From Symbiotaphrina buchneri (lineage: Eukaryota > Ascomycota > Symbiotaphrinales > Symbiotaphrinaceae): a DNA stretch of 64,000 nt. How positions within the stretch are numbered: the stretch's first letter is position 1; every line of letters starts with the position of its first letter. Shown piece after piece: positions 11,600-21,469 of the stretch. The notes beneath the pieces were generated by a model, which saw only the letters and a program-made list of their open reading frames with translations, made no database searches and was not told where the DNA came from. Position numbers and translations under genes: made by a program. Location: positions 186,001-250,000 of the forward strand of contig BCIG01000033.1 in the NCBI GenBank assembly GCA_001599915.1, given 5' to 3'.

Positions 11600-12960
11600 A
11601 ACATGTTAACAACAAGTTAAAAACAGGTAGATATATATTTACTTGATTGTTTTTGGTTAATAACATCAATAGCTTTAGCATAAGCTCTTTAAAATATCAT
11701 TAATAAACTTTTTAACAAGTTAAAAACAAGTTATTAACCTTTTGTTCCTTATAGCATATAAAGCATATTTTGTATAAAGAACAGGTTGTTTATTAATCAG
11801 GCTGAACTTTAACTAGTGATCAGGGTACAAGGTCTTATTTATACTCTTTACTCCTTGTAAAGAGCTTTCTTCTTGATTAGAACTGATCTTTAGTACAGAT
11901 TCTTCCTGATCTTTTTCTTTTTCCTTATCATCATAGATAGAGCTTGTTTGGCTAGATATAAAAACAGATAAAAGAATGCTTAAAGCCAATAATCCAAGAT
12001 GATTAAACATCCTTGTCATTGTAAAATTATCCTTTAAAGCTGATGACTTAAGATAACTAAGTATCCTTATCATTATAGAATTAACCTTTAAACCAATTAG
12101 TAACTTGTTATAGAATAGTTAAGAAAAGCTTTTACCTTAATCTACTGCTATGCTGTATGTATAAGATCTTTAATCAACCCTGATATTGATATTAGTAATA
12201 AGTTAGAAACAAGTTAGAAAGAGATATATACTATTTAAACTGTTCTTTACCTTATCTAGAATATGATCTTAATAGCCTTTAGATATCTTCTATTTGATTT
12301 TTTATTCTTTATTATACAATATAAGGTGTTGTTGCTGAATATGATATCAAAGGTTCCTAATCAAGCTAAACGATTTCTAATAAGTTATAAACCAGTTAAC
12401 AAGTATAATTAATAATAAAATAAAGGAAAAATGAAGTAAAACTGACCTTATATGAATATATCATCTTTTTGACTTTAGAATTAGTGTTTTTTAACAAAAA
12501 TGCATTTATATTAAACTAAGTTTGTTAGAAACAGGTTAAAAACACGTTAAGATCAGTAACTAACCCTGTAAAACCTTTTACCATGCCAGACCTTAACTTC
12601 AATATATCTTGGCTTATCTTTACTAACTGGTATCATCCTAGCAACAAAAAATAGAAACCCTCAGGGGTAGATAGATAACACATTGTATTATGCTAATAAC
12701 ATATCTATAACTTGTTATGAGAAAGAAGAAAAAACAGTAGCATATATATAAAAATACAGTAGTTGAAAAGTTTAAAAGGTTAGAAGGTAGAAGATAGCAG
12801 TTATATTGCGATTGCTTAGCTAGCAAGCTATAACATTCACCTTTGCTAGGAAACACATTTACATCTTCCAAGCATAACACGTTTGGAACCAGTTAGGTAA
12901 TGAAATTATGATTATTTAGATATACTCTGAATGTTCCTTGGTTTGCAACTTCTTTTAAAC
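11600..12960 (-). pseudogene. Possible second decayed gene of the transposon, minus strand
   Basis: The AACCTGTT-type intron motif, plus-oriented up to about 11280, appears only as its reverse complement from about 11600 onward. This suggests a second gene transcribed leftward. The longest surviving frame is 86 codons (11813-12073), within which a block of roughly 40 bp is tandemly duplicated (about 12000-12040 and 12055-12095). No family recognised. Broken. Confidence 0.3.
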
Positions 12961-13001
12961 CAGTTATACAGCTAGGTGGTAGGTCTTGGGTGTTGGCTTT
13001 T

Positions 13002-13077
13002 TCGGTTTTGGGTTTTGGGTTTTGGGTTTTGGGTTTTGGGGAAAATAAAGACACTTTTGCTCATTTGTACCGCCGTA
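13002..13077 (-). repeat. Right terminal inverted repeat with TTTTGGG array
   Basis: Reads on the plus strand as about five TTTTGGG units (13004-13041), then AAAATAAAGACACTTTTGC and GCTCATTTGTACCGCCGTA, the mirror image of the left end. The right array has more units than the left (about five against three). Confidence 0.88.
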
Positions 13078-13083
13078 GTATGT
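13078..13083. repeat. Right target-site duplication GTATGT
   Basis: Perfect copy of 7658-7663. A related GTATGTCCGAGG lies 30 bp further right, at 13108. Confidence 0.8.
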
Positions 13084-13678
13084 CTGAGTATAATAATACT
13101 CTACTTCGTATGTCCGAGGATCTATTTTCCCCATGACAAAAGCTCCGGTGATCCGCGTTTACTCTTAGTTTTGGCAGATATGGTGGACCTCTTGTGCATG
13201 CGCCAACCAGTGCCTGCATCTTGTTTCATCATTGAATCTGGCCGAGCTTGGCCCCTTGATCAATCCCTATCTCCATGACCATCATGTGCACCAACTGCTC
13301 TAGGTTGCATATAGGATATTGAACATCCCATGTTGGTCCCGTCTTAAGTAAGGTAGGAAAGTTGGTTGAGTTGAAGTTGAGCTGCCATTCCCAAGGCACT
13401 GGGTACGCCAGCACTGACTTATTCCGCGGGATATCGTTAATTTCTCCGGGCGCTCGCAACAACCTCGGGATAATCCCGCGGTAGGAGGGAGTCAACGTCA
13501 GTCCCTGTATCTGTCTACCCAACCCCAGCTCGGTCAATTCTAGGATGGGCTCTTCTTCAGCTCATGCTTTTATTTCCAGCTCAGTATCTGCGACATTCTT
13601 CCTTGATATTTACACGGGCAATAGTGAGACAGCCAGGGATGTTGTGATCGCTCATGGATTATTGCTACAGGACTCACT
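13084..13678. other. Intergenic between transposon and aminopeptidase 3' end
   Basis: Normal base composition. Contains a 9-bp inverted repeat CCGCGGGAT (13424-13432) / ATCCCGCGG (13473-13481) enclosing 40 nt. A 102-codon minus-strand frame (13229-13537) shows no recognisable feature and I do not call it. Confidence 0.4.
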
Positions 13679-16600
13679 CTAGCCCAAGTATCCGTTGGCC
13701 TTGAGCCATTGCTCGACATCTCCACTGTCTCTCTGGAGCCACTGGACCTTGGCCTTGACAGCATCCAGGCTCTGGGCCAGACCTTGGTCAAAGCCCTTCG
13801 TGCTTCTTTCGGAGAAGAACTTCTTCACATCCTGCAATTGATCCTCGCGTGTGAAACTGCCAGTACAGATCTGTACCACGCTGCTTAACATACTCAGGCC
13901 AGGCGGCAGCCTCTTTTCCAAAGTAGCCCAGTTTTCCTTTGCCCAGGTCCAGAGCGCCTCGATACCTGCCTTGTGTGTCCGCAGACCTCCTAGCGGCAGA
14001 TAGATGTCCTGTTCCTTCACTTCGTCGGATAAGGGAAGCGCTAGTGTTCTTTTGATCAAAGCAGGATCAGATGCGCGACCGAGAGACCGGAGAGCGGTAT
14101 TGCGCTCATCGCTATTCTTGGCAGTGCGGTACTCGTTGAGAATGATGTCGTACTGGAGCCTATGAGCCAGGGATACCAAAAGACGCAAGGAGGATTAAAT
14201 ACTTACTTCCCTCTCGCCACCATTCTGTAGAACGATGTTGTAGACGCTACCGCGAATATTGGGATGGATAGCCTTACGGTCACCGCTGGCGAGCTTGTTG
14301 AACATGTCCATGGCTGCATCGATGACCTTCTTGTCACCGGACAGACCAGCACTTCCAAAAAGAAGAGCCTTAAACTGCTGCTCCACATGTTCGTCGCTAT
14401 CTTTGAAGTCCCATCCCTTCTTGTGTGCTCTCGGGCTTACAAGATCACGCTGGAAAGCTTTCAAGCCGTCCTTAACCTTCTGATCTTCAAAAATCCAAGC
14501 GTTCCTCACAGCAGAGATTCGGGTGATGATCTCATCCCAAACGACAAACTCAGATTCTGTGTCGAAGCCTTTGAGGAGAGACAGCACGCCAGAAGTCTTT
14601 TGGTAGCCAGAGGCTGCCAACGCTCCTGCATCAGCGATCATTCCTGCACGATCTTCAACAGTAAGCAGGCCATCTTTGGCTGCGTTGCCGAGTTTCTCCA
14701 AGCGTTCCGACGTGTAGGATGTGCGGTATATGCCCGAGTGATCGGCATTCAACTTAAAGAAATCAAGGTTTGGGACTTTGAAGTCCATCTCCCGATCAGA
14801 CAGTGTTAGAGCTTCGTTGACACCATCCTTGGTACGCAGACCAAGGAAGACTGGGTAGAGCGTCTTGTCTTCCTCAGGCTTGACGTCTGACGTTCGCAGG
14901 AAGCGGTTCTGCTTGACGTGGATGGTACTGGACTTCTCGTCTTCGGTAACGGATACCACGGGGTAGCCGACGTTCTTGGTCCATATGTTCATGACTTTCT
15001 CCACATCTTTCCCACTTGCATCGCTGAGCGATGCCCATAGGTCGTTTGTTTGCGTGTTACCATATGCATGCTTCTTGAGGTATCGTCGGATACCTTCCAT
15101 GAAAGTTTCCTCTCCTAGGTATTTTGATATCATGCGTAGTACACAAGAACCTTTGGAGTAAGAGATGGCGTCGAAGATCTGATTGATCTCGTCCGCTCGC
15201 TTCACTGGAACCTCGATAGGGTGGCTGCTACGCAATGTATCCAGCGATAATGCGCTTTGGAGATCTCCGGTCACATAATTCTGCCAAACTTTCCATTCCG
15301 GGTAGAAAATGTTGCAGGAGTACCATGACATCCAAGTAGCAAATCCCTCATTGAGCCATAAGCCTTCCCAGAAGTCCATGGTAACGAGATTACCAAACCA
15401 TTGATGAGCCAGTTCGTGTTGTACAACTTCCGCAACCCTCTCCTTCGTGGATGCACCGCTTGTTTTTTCATCAAACATTAGATCCACGACACGGTAGGTG
15501 ATAAGACCCCAATTCTCCATAGCTCCAGCACTGAAATCTGGAATGGCAACCATATCCATTTTCGGCAGAGGGAACTTGCTATCGAAGGTCTTTTCATAGA
15601 ATTCGAGAGTTCTTGCGGCTAGCTCGAGCGAGAAACGGCCATGTTCGATATCCTGGTTAAGCGGAGCATATACGCGAACAGGTACGCGGAAGTTTTTAGT
15701 TTCCACATAGTTCAGTTCCCCGACAATGAAGGCCAGAAGGTAGGTCGACATCAATGGCGTCTTGTTGAAGGTTACGGCCTTCTTCTTACCACCACTCACT
15801 GCAGAATCAACCTCCTTTTCTGATGCAACATCCATATTGCTCAAGCAGGTCAAATGCTTGTCGGCAATCAGCGTGATGGTGAAAGTCGCCTTCAAAGCAG
15901 GTTCATCGAAAGCAGGGAATGCTCTTCTGGCGTCCGTGGGTTCCATCTGCGTAGTTGCCAGGTACTTCGTCTCTCCCTTATCAGTCTTGTACGACGACCT
16001 ATAAAAACCAGCCATTTTGTCGTTCAGTTGACCTGTGAAGGTGTGGATCAATTGAGCCTTCCCTCCGGCAGGGATTGTTTTGTCGAAAGACACAGTCGTC
16101 GTCTGCTGGTCTTCATTGTAGCTAAGCCTTGGCGACGAGGAAATGATTTCTGAGCCGGAAACGATCTTGGTACTATGGATTTCTAGTTCGAGAGTGTTAA
16201 GAGCAATGGATGTGGTGTCCTCTATGACGTCGAGACTATTGTTCCAGGATGTGAGTACAAACTCCGACTGACATAGTCGATAGGCCTCCCTTGTTTAAGA
16301 CTTACTCGATCTTAACAGTTCCCTCATAGGTGAACTTCTCAAAGTTCGGCTCCAGCGTCAGATCATAGTGCAATGGCTTCACATTTGTTGGCAACACTTC
16401 GCGGCCGTTGGTGATATCCATGCCACCTGAGGCGGCGTCCCTGGAGGACTGTAGTCGACACATTTGTCTCTGATGCGAGCAATACCTGATTTGGCGAAAT
16501 GTTAACGAGTTTCGTTGCTTGCTTCTGAACCCCGAATTAAATGAGTGGGTCAAGTTGTAGCTGTTGAGTGATGTTGAAGCTCCAATGCTGGAACTGTGAG

Positions 16601-16757
16601 ATCTGCTGCCGACGGATACGGCAGGTAGAATTCGGAGCTCTAACGCCGACCTCCTGGCCAAGCTATATGCGACTGCCCGAGAAGTTGCTTGTCCTGCAAG
16701 GGGGAATGTTCCTCTGTTGACGGCAGCGTCAAGCAAGGACTTTTGGAGCCAACGCAT
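13679..16757 (-). CDS. APE2: M1-family zinc aminopeptidase (Ape2/Aap1 type)
   Basis: Three exons (16306-16757, 14207-16235, 13679-14152) give 984 aa. The M1 signatures are complete: GAMENWGLITYR for N-terminal substrate recognition, and HELAHQW with the third zinc ligand Glu 18 residues on in LWLNEGFATWMSW. The C-terminal ERAP1-like helical domain follows. It removes N-terminal residues from peptides. The protein proper begins near MDITNGREVLPTNVKPLHYD. Before that lies an open in-frame extension of about 110 residues, rich in Arg, Ser, Leu and Ala and nearly free of acidic residues, that looks like a mitochondrial presequence. The internal Met may give a cytosolic form. Divergent from mL59 across 858 bp. 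Confidence 0.93.
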
Positions 16758-17615
16758 CAGCTGCGGATGAAGACGTCTGGCAGGAGCAACGGCGGAAGAA
16801 TTGCAGGCAGCAGAGCATGCGACTTCCGGTTACAAGATTCAGGTACCACGTTTGACTGTTTTGCACTTGGCCTCGCTGTGTGTTCCCTGAGCCAAAGAAT
16901 TAAGGTAGGGATTACCATGCACCAGCGAGGCTTGGCGTGCGATCCGTGGTCCGAGGACTTGGTTCTTCTCCCGCTTTTCTATCTCACTTCTTCTGTTTCT
17001 TTTTCCTTTCTTCTTCAAGCAAGCCGTCCTCCCAACGTCTTCTTGTCCTCCTCGGTAGAGACGTTGGCTGTCCCTTGACAATCGTCATTGCTTGCCAAAT
17101 GGAAGGACATCCGCGTGTTTGAGGCGCACATTCTTCTTCCTCATGAATATGTGGGTGTGCGCCATTAGGTTAACGGATACAGACCGGTCATCTATGGCAT
17201 GTCCAAGAGCTGCATTATCCAGATTTTCAAGGACATGGGTAAAATTAAGTATTTGACTCCCTCGTTATTAGCAGGCATATTACTTGCCCTGGGACAATAA
17301 TTGATTGGCATGAATTGCCAGCGCGATACTTGAGTTCAGTAAAAGAGCTTCATGTTATGCACAGATGTAAATGCGACTCGAGGGTACCACCCTCCGCTGA
17401 TCCAGAAATCCACGCTCGTAGAAGAACCGTCGCATTGGTTGTGCACGGTATTTGTTCAGGATCTCCATAGGAATCCATAGCTACCTATGATGGGGAGAGA
17501 GTATCCTCCGGAACCACGTGATTCGCTAGAAGCCATTTCCGCATATGAAGATCTCCGATACAGAAACTCCCTGCATATAGGTTGAGGCTGTCTGTCCGAT
17601 TTTCTCCTGGCAAAG
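16758..17615. promoter_or_regulatory. Shared upstream region of aminopeptidase and mL59
   Basis: 858 bp between two divergent starts. A pyrimidine-rich stretch lies near 16970-17050 and a CACGTG box near 17515 towards mL59. Nothing else was recognised. Confidence 0.4.
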
Positions 17616-18251
17616 ATGGCTGCAGCCACAGTTCAAGAGCATATACAATTAGCAAAGACTTTACCCCCTCGGCTGCTCAAATTCTTCGCTCGATATCCTC
17701 CGCCGGCTCTGCTCCAAAGAGCCCATCCCGGAAACCCCGAACCCTCCTCCTCCGCTCCCACAATCACAACGACGTCTAATACCTCCCCATCCGATCCGAA
17801 TGAATCCTCGACAGAGGCGGCTGCCTCGCTACCAGAGTCGTCCTATTCGAATCCATTTCAATCCCAAAAGCATCCAGTCACTGAGAATTGGCACAACCCT
17901 AAGTTTTCCTTGCGGCGACAGGCAGAGTTGGTGAAGCTAGCCCGGCAGCATGGAGTCGAGGAACTGCTTCCCTTCACGGTCAAAGGCGCCGAGGAGCGCC
18001 TCAGGCGCCGGGAGGAGAATGGTTTGCGGGTGAGGGGCACAGGCGTTGGTCAGAAGGTCAAGGGGCATCACTGGGAAAGAACGTTGAAGACAAGGCTGGA
18101 CCAAAGACGCAAAGCCATGGAACACATGCCCTTGATGATCAGAGAGTGGAAAGAGGTGAGTTTGATCGTACCCCTATAACAGTACACAGATGACTGATGA
18201 TTTGTGTTATAGCGGGGCCACGGCCGTGGCTGGAAGAAGTGGCCCAAATAA
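17616..18251 (+). CDS. MRPL25: Mitochondrial large-subunit ribosomal protein mL59 (MRPL25)
   Basis: Two exons (17616-18155, 18213-18251) give 192 aa. The start, with IQLAKTLPPRLLKFFARYPP, and the conserved block RRQAELVKLARQHGVEELLP then VKGAEERLRRRE and GTGVGQKVKGHHWERT match fungal mL59, a fungus-specific mitoribosome protein. The second exon supplies the basic tail RGHGRGWKKWPK. The intron is 57 nt, GTGAGT to TTATAG. A Ser/Thr/Pro-rich insert (about residues 45-80) is variable in the family. Convergent with PRP28, 289 bp between stops. Confidence 0.9.
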
Positions 18252-18540
18252 GTACCGACAGCTTAGAAGTTGCTCAGCGTTTCATGGACAGATATGTTTG
18301 GGGCTAATCGCATGCATTCGGCGTGGATATGGGAAGCATCGTCCTGGCAAAAATGGCGTTCAACCTGAATATCATGTCCTAACCCAAGATGCCGGGTGGG
18401 GCGCATTGTCAGAGTCTGCAAACTACGAGGAACTGGCTATGTGGTTGTTATCTGCTCGGGTCTAGCAGTGATTGGTCTATCATATCCAGTATTTCATAGT
18501 ACCAGAGCCTGCTCGACATGCAGGTACGTTATATGACATC

Positions 18541-21197
18541 TTACCAGCCGCCTTTTCCAGCAAAACCCGAAGCTTCCTCAATCTTTTTCTGCCCACCACC
18601 CTTCTGCGGTTTCTGCTGCGCTGCTTCATGCTTGCGTAACTCCTCTGGTACCCGTGATATGGACGATTTCATCAACATTTGCTTGAGATCATACCTGTTT
18701 GCAGACGTTAGTTCAGGTCTTAAAATTCCAAGCAGTCAAGGTTCCACTTACATAACATCAGCATCTTCGTTGCCGAGGAAGGTGATAGCAACACCACTCT
18801 TCCCTGCACGCCCAGTTCGACCGATGCGATGCGTATAACTCTCGATATTTGTTGCCATGTTGAAGTTGACAACCAAACTAACATCTGGCACATCAATACC
18901 TCTACCAGCGAGATCAGTCGCAACTAGAACATCCGTTGTACCGGAGCGAACAGAGGCCAGCGCGGCTTCTCTTTGCTCTTGTGTTTTAGAACCATGCAAT
19001 GTGACCGCAGAGAAGCCCATATGCTTGACATCCCTTGCCACAGCATCGCAATTTCGCTTGATGTTGACAAAGACAATAATGGGCGGCCGAAACTCCCCTG
19101 AACTCAGGATTTCTTGCAGGCGCTTCTTCCTCTTATCTTCTCCGGCCACAAACTCAACGCGTTGCTCGACCGTTTCGACCGCTTCACCAACATTACCAAT
19201 CGTAACGATGGCCGGTCTGCGAAGGTATTTGCGGGCTATTCTTTCTAATGCTGGAGGCATAGTTGCCGTGTACATCATTGTTTGCCTGTATCGATCCTTT
19301 CCACCAAGATGTTGACTCATGGCAACTGCGTCCTCTGCATCGTCCGTGTCCGGTTTTTCGTTCCCAACCGGAAGAGCATCGAGAATTTTATTAACCGGTT
19401 CCTCGAATCCCAGGTCAATCATTCGATCTGCTTCGTCCATGATAATGTAGCAACACTGGCTCAGCACCAAGACGCGACGCTCAATGCAGTCAACCAGACG
19501 CCCAGGGGTAGCAATAATTATTTCGGCTCCATCACGTAGAGCATAAGCTTGCTCTTCCAATGAGTGACCACCAACAATACTAACGCAAGTGAAACCAAGA
19601 GGTGTTGCGAACTTTTTGGCTTCAACTTCTATCTGCTGGGCCAGTTCACGAGTAGGGGCTAGGATAATCGCATACGGACCATCGTTCTTTGTGGCTTCAT
19701 TGAGTGGAGGAAGCTCGGATATGTAGACGAGTAACGGGAGGATGAAAGCTGCTGTCTTACCGGAACCGGTCACAGCAACACCGATGAGATCCCTAGACTG
19801 CAAAGCAATCGGGATAGCGGCCCGTTGAATCGGCGACGGGTCCGTATAGCCAACTTGTGCCACGATGTCCAACAGTCGCTTTGGCAGACCAGACTCTTTC
19901 CACGAACGCATAGGATTCGGTATTGATCCACCTTTGGTGCTGATGTTGAAATCTTCCTTGAATATGCGCCAATCCCTTTCCCTCATATGCTCGAGCTTCT
20001 TCTCACTCCAATGCTTATCCAGTTGGCTTCGCCCGCCTTCTTCTCGGCGCCGGCGCTCCATTTCCAGAATCTGTCTCGCGCGAGTGCTGCCTGTCTCTCT
20101 GTCCATCCGATCCAGCGCTTGGGCATACTTCTGCGCTCCGCCGTCCACAACATCGTCGCTGAAGCCGCCCAGGCGACCCCGCCCAAAGAAATTTACTTCA
20201 GCCCGTTCCTGGTATAATGGGTTGTAATCGATACTTGTGTCCTCTTCCGCATTCCATTCAAAGTTGAACTTCCGCTCCGTAGTCCGCCGCCTCTTCTTCT
20301 TCGCCGAGAAATTTGACGTGTTGTTCTCTGATCCCATGTAGCGCTGGCGAATTAAAGCAGCCTCTGCTTCTTCAGGAGACAATTTCTTCTCTCCTTTGGA
20401 GACAGCACCCCCGTCAGCTGTAGGCTTCGAGCCTACATCCTTGCCAGCTGGGCCCCTTCGCATGGACGCTGGCCCTGTAGGCACTTCACCAGGTTGTCGC
20501 AGCGCTCTCGGCCCCGTTGGTATTGTCCGACTCAGAGGTCTTGACATGTCACGGCTTGCACCATTGACGCCGTTTGAGCCGTTCACGCCATTTGGGATAG
20601 ATTGACCACCAGGACTCTGATTGGAGACCGCCCTGCTCTCTGCAGCCCTCCGTCGCTGCTCCTCGACTTCCTTGGCTCTCTTCTCTAGCGCTAGTTTCTC
20701 CCTTTCCGCTTTCGAGAGGAATTTAGGCTGCAGACAAACCAAGAGAGTTAGCTAGATGGAACTGATATGAAAGGGCTGCTATGTCTTACCTTTGCCGCCG
20801 CGGCATCTGCCTCTTTCTTCTTCTTCAGTATTTCCTCGATACTGAGGGGCTCACGGGCTTTCTCTTTGGCGACTGCCCATCCTGCTTTGCGCTTTTTGGA
20901 GTCTAGAGCCGAATGCGGAGGAAGCTGGTCATCTGCTACTGATGGTGGAGGTTCCCCATCTGCGGGAGGCGGAGGAGGGGGAAGATCTTCCGGAGGCGGA
21001 GGAGGGGGAAGATCTTCCGGAGGCGGAGGAGGTGCTAATGCATCTGGTGGAGGTGGAGGAGGCGACGCTGGCGGATCGAAAGCAGCAGGAGGTGGTGGAG
21101 GAGGAGGTTCAACATGTCCGTTACTCATATGTCCATTCATGCTTTTGTCCGCCACTGCGACCGCGATTTTGTTGTTGAGATATACGGGATTGTCCAA
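18541..21197 (-). CDS. PRP28: Prp28-type DEAD-box RNA helicase (U5 snRNP)
   Basis: Three exons (20790-21197, 18752-20727, 18541-18694) give 845 aa. All helicase motifs are visible: VTGSGKTAA, PTRELAQQ, TPGRL, DEAD in IIMDEADRMIDLGFE, YTATMP in place of SAT, and HRIGRTGRAG. The N-terminal AKPKFLSKAEREKLALEKR and the region before the helicase core (FNFEWNAEEDTSIDYNPLYQ) identify Prp28 (DDX23), which displaces U1 from the 5' splice site so that U6 can pair. Exon 1 encodes a Pro-rich head with tandem PPPPPPEDL units. Both introns are GT-AG. Divergent from PRP39 with 272 bp between start codons. Confidence 0.95.
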
Positions 21198-21469
21198 GTT
21201 CTGGCGAGGAAGTTCAGGTGCGTATACATATCACGTGATCCAGAAAGTTTACTAAGTCTAGTACATTGTAACGAAGTAGATGTACGAAGTTAGCTGCGAG
21301 CAACATCCTTTTTCGTGTCACCAGACCATCAATTTCGGACTCCTTCACTTCTATGAGCATCCGTTAGCAGAGTGCTAAACTGCAGCATTTCCATATCCGT
21401 CTCTAAACAACGACGATACTCTAGATTTCATCGTAACAGTATCAATTATCTGGACCCTCCAGCCACCCC
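21198..21469. promoter_or_regulatory. Bidirectional promoter PRP28 / PRP39
   Basis: 272 bp between the two divergent start codons, with a CACGTGATC box at about 21233. No TATA box seen. Confidence 0.6.

Larger units (their letters stand above)
7664..13077. mobile_element. RIP-eroded DNA transposon with TIRs, IS3EU-like (tentative)
   Basis: Fossil element of 5414 bp. Its ends are inverted repeats starting TACGGCGGTACAAATGAGC and it is flanked by a perfect 6-bp direct repeat, GTATGT. Between the ends the DNA is extremely AT-rich with very few CG dinucleotides and many TA, typical of RIP. The left half carries, on the plus strand, a heavily decayed integrase-type (DDE) core. The right half appears to carry a second decayed gene on the minus strand that I cannot name. 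From memory, a 6-bp duplication with TAY...RTA ends fits the IS3EU superfamily; Polinton-type integrases are also related but such elements are much larger. Broken throughout, with too many breaks to count, and old enough to be saturated. Confidence 0.8.

Noticed and set aside
13004-13041. Internal telomere repeat
   Set aside because: The unit is TTTTGGG, not the fungal TTAGGG, and it is mirrored at the other transposon end.
7664-13077. Tc1/mariner element with TA duplication
   Set aside because: TA flanks the CGGCGG ends, but a perfect 6-bp GTATGT repeat outside TAC...GTA explains the flanks better, and the length and integrase-type core do not fit mariner.
13229-13537. 102-codon minus-strand frame
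   Set aside because: No family resemblance, no splice partner, and it lies in the 3' region of the aminopeptidase.
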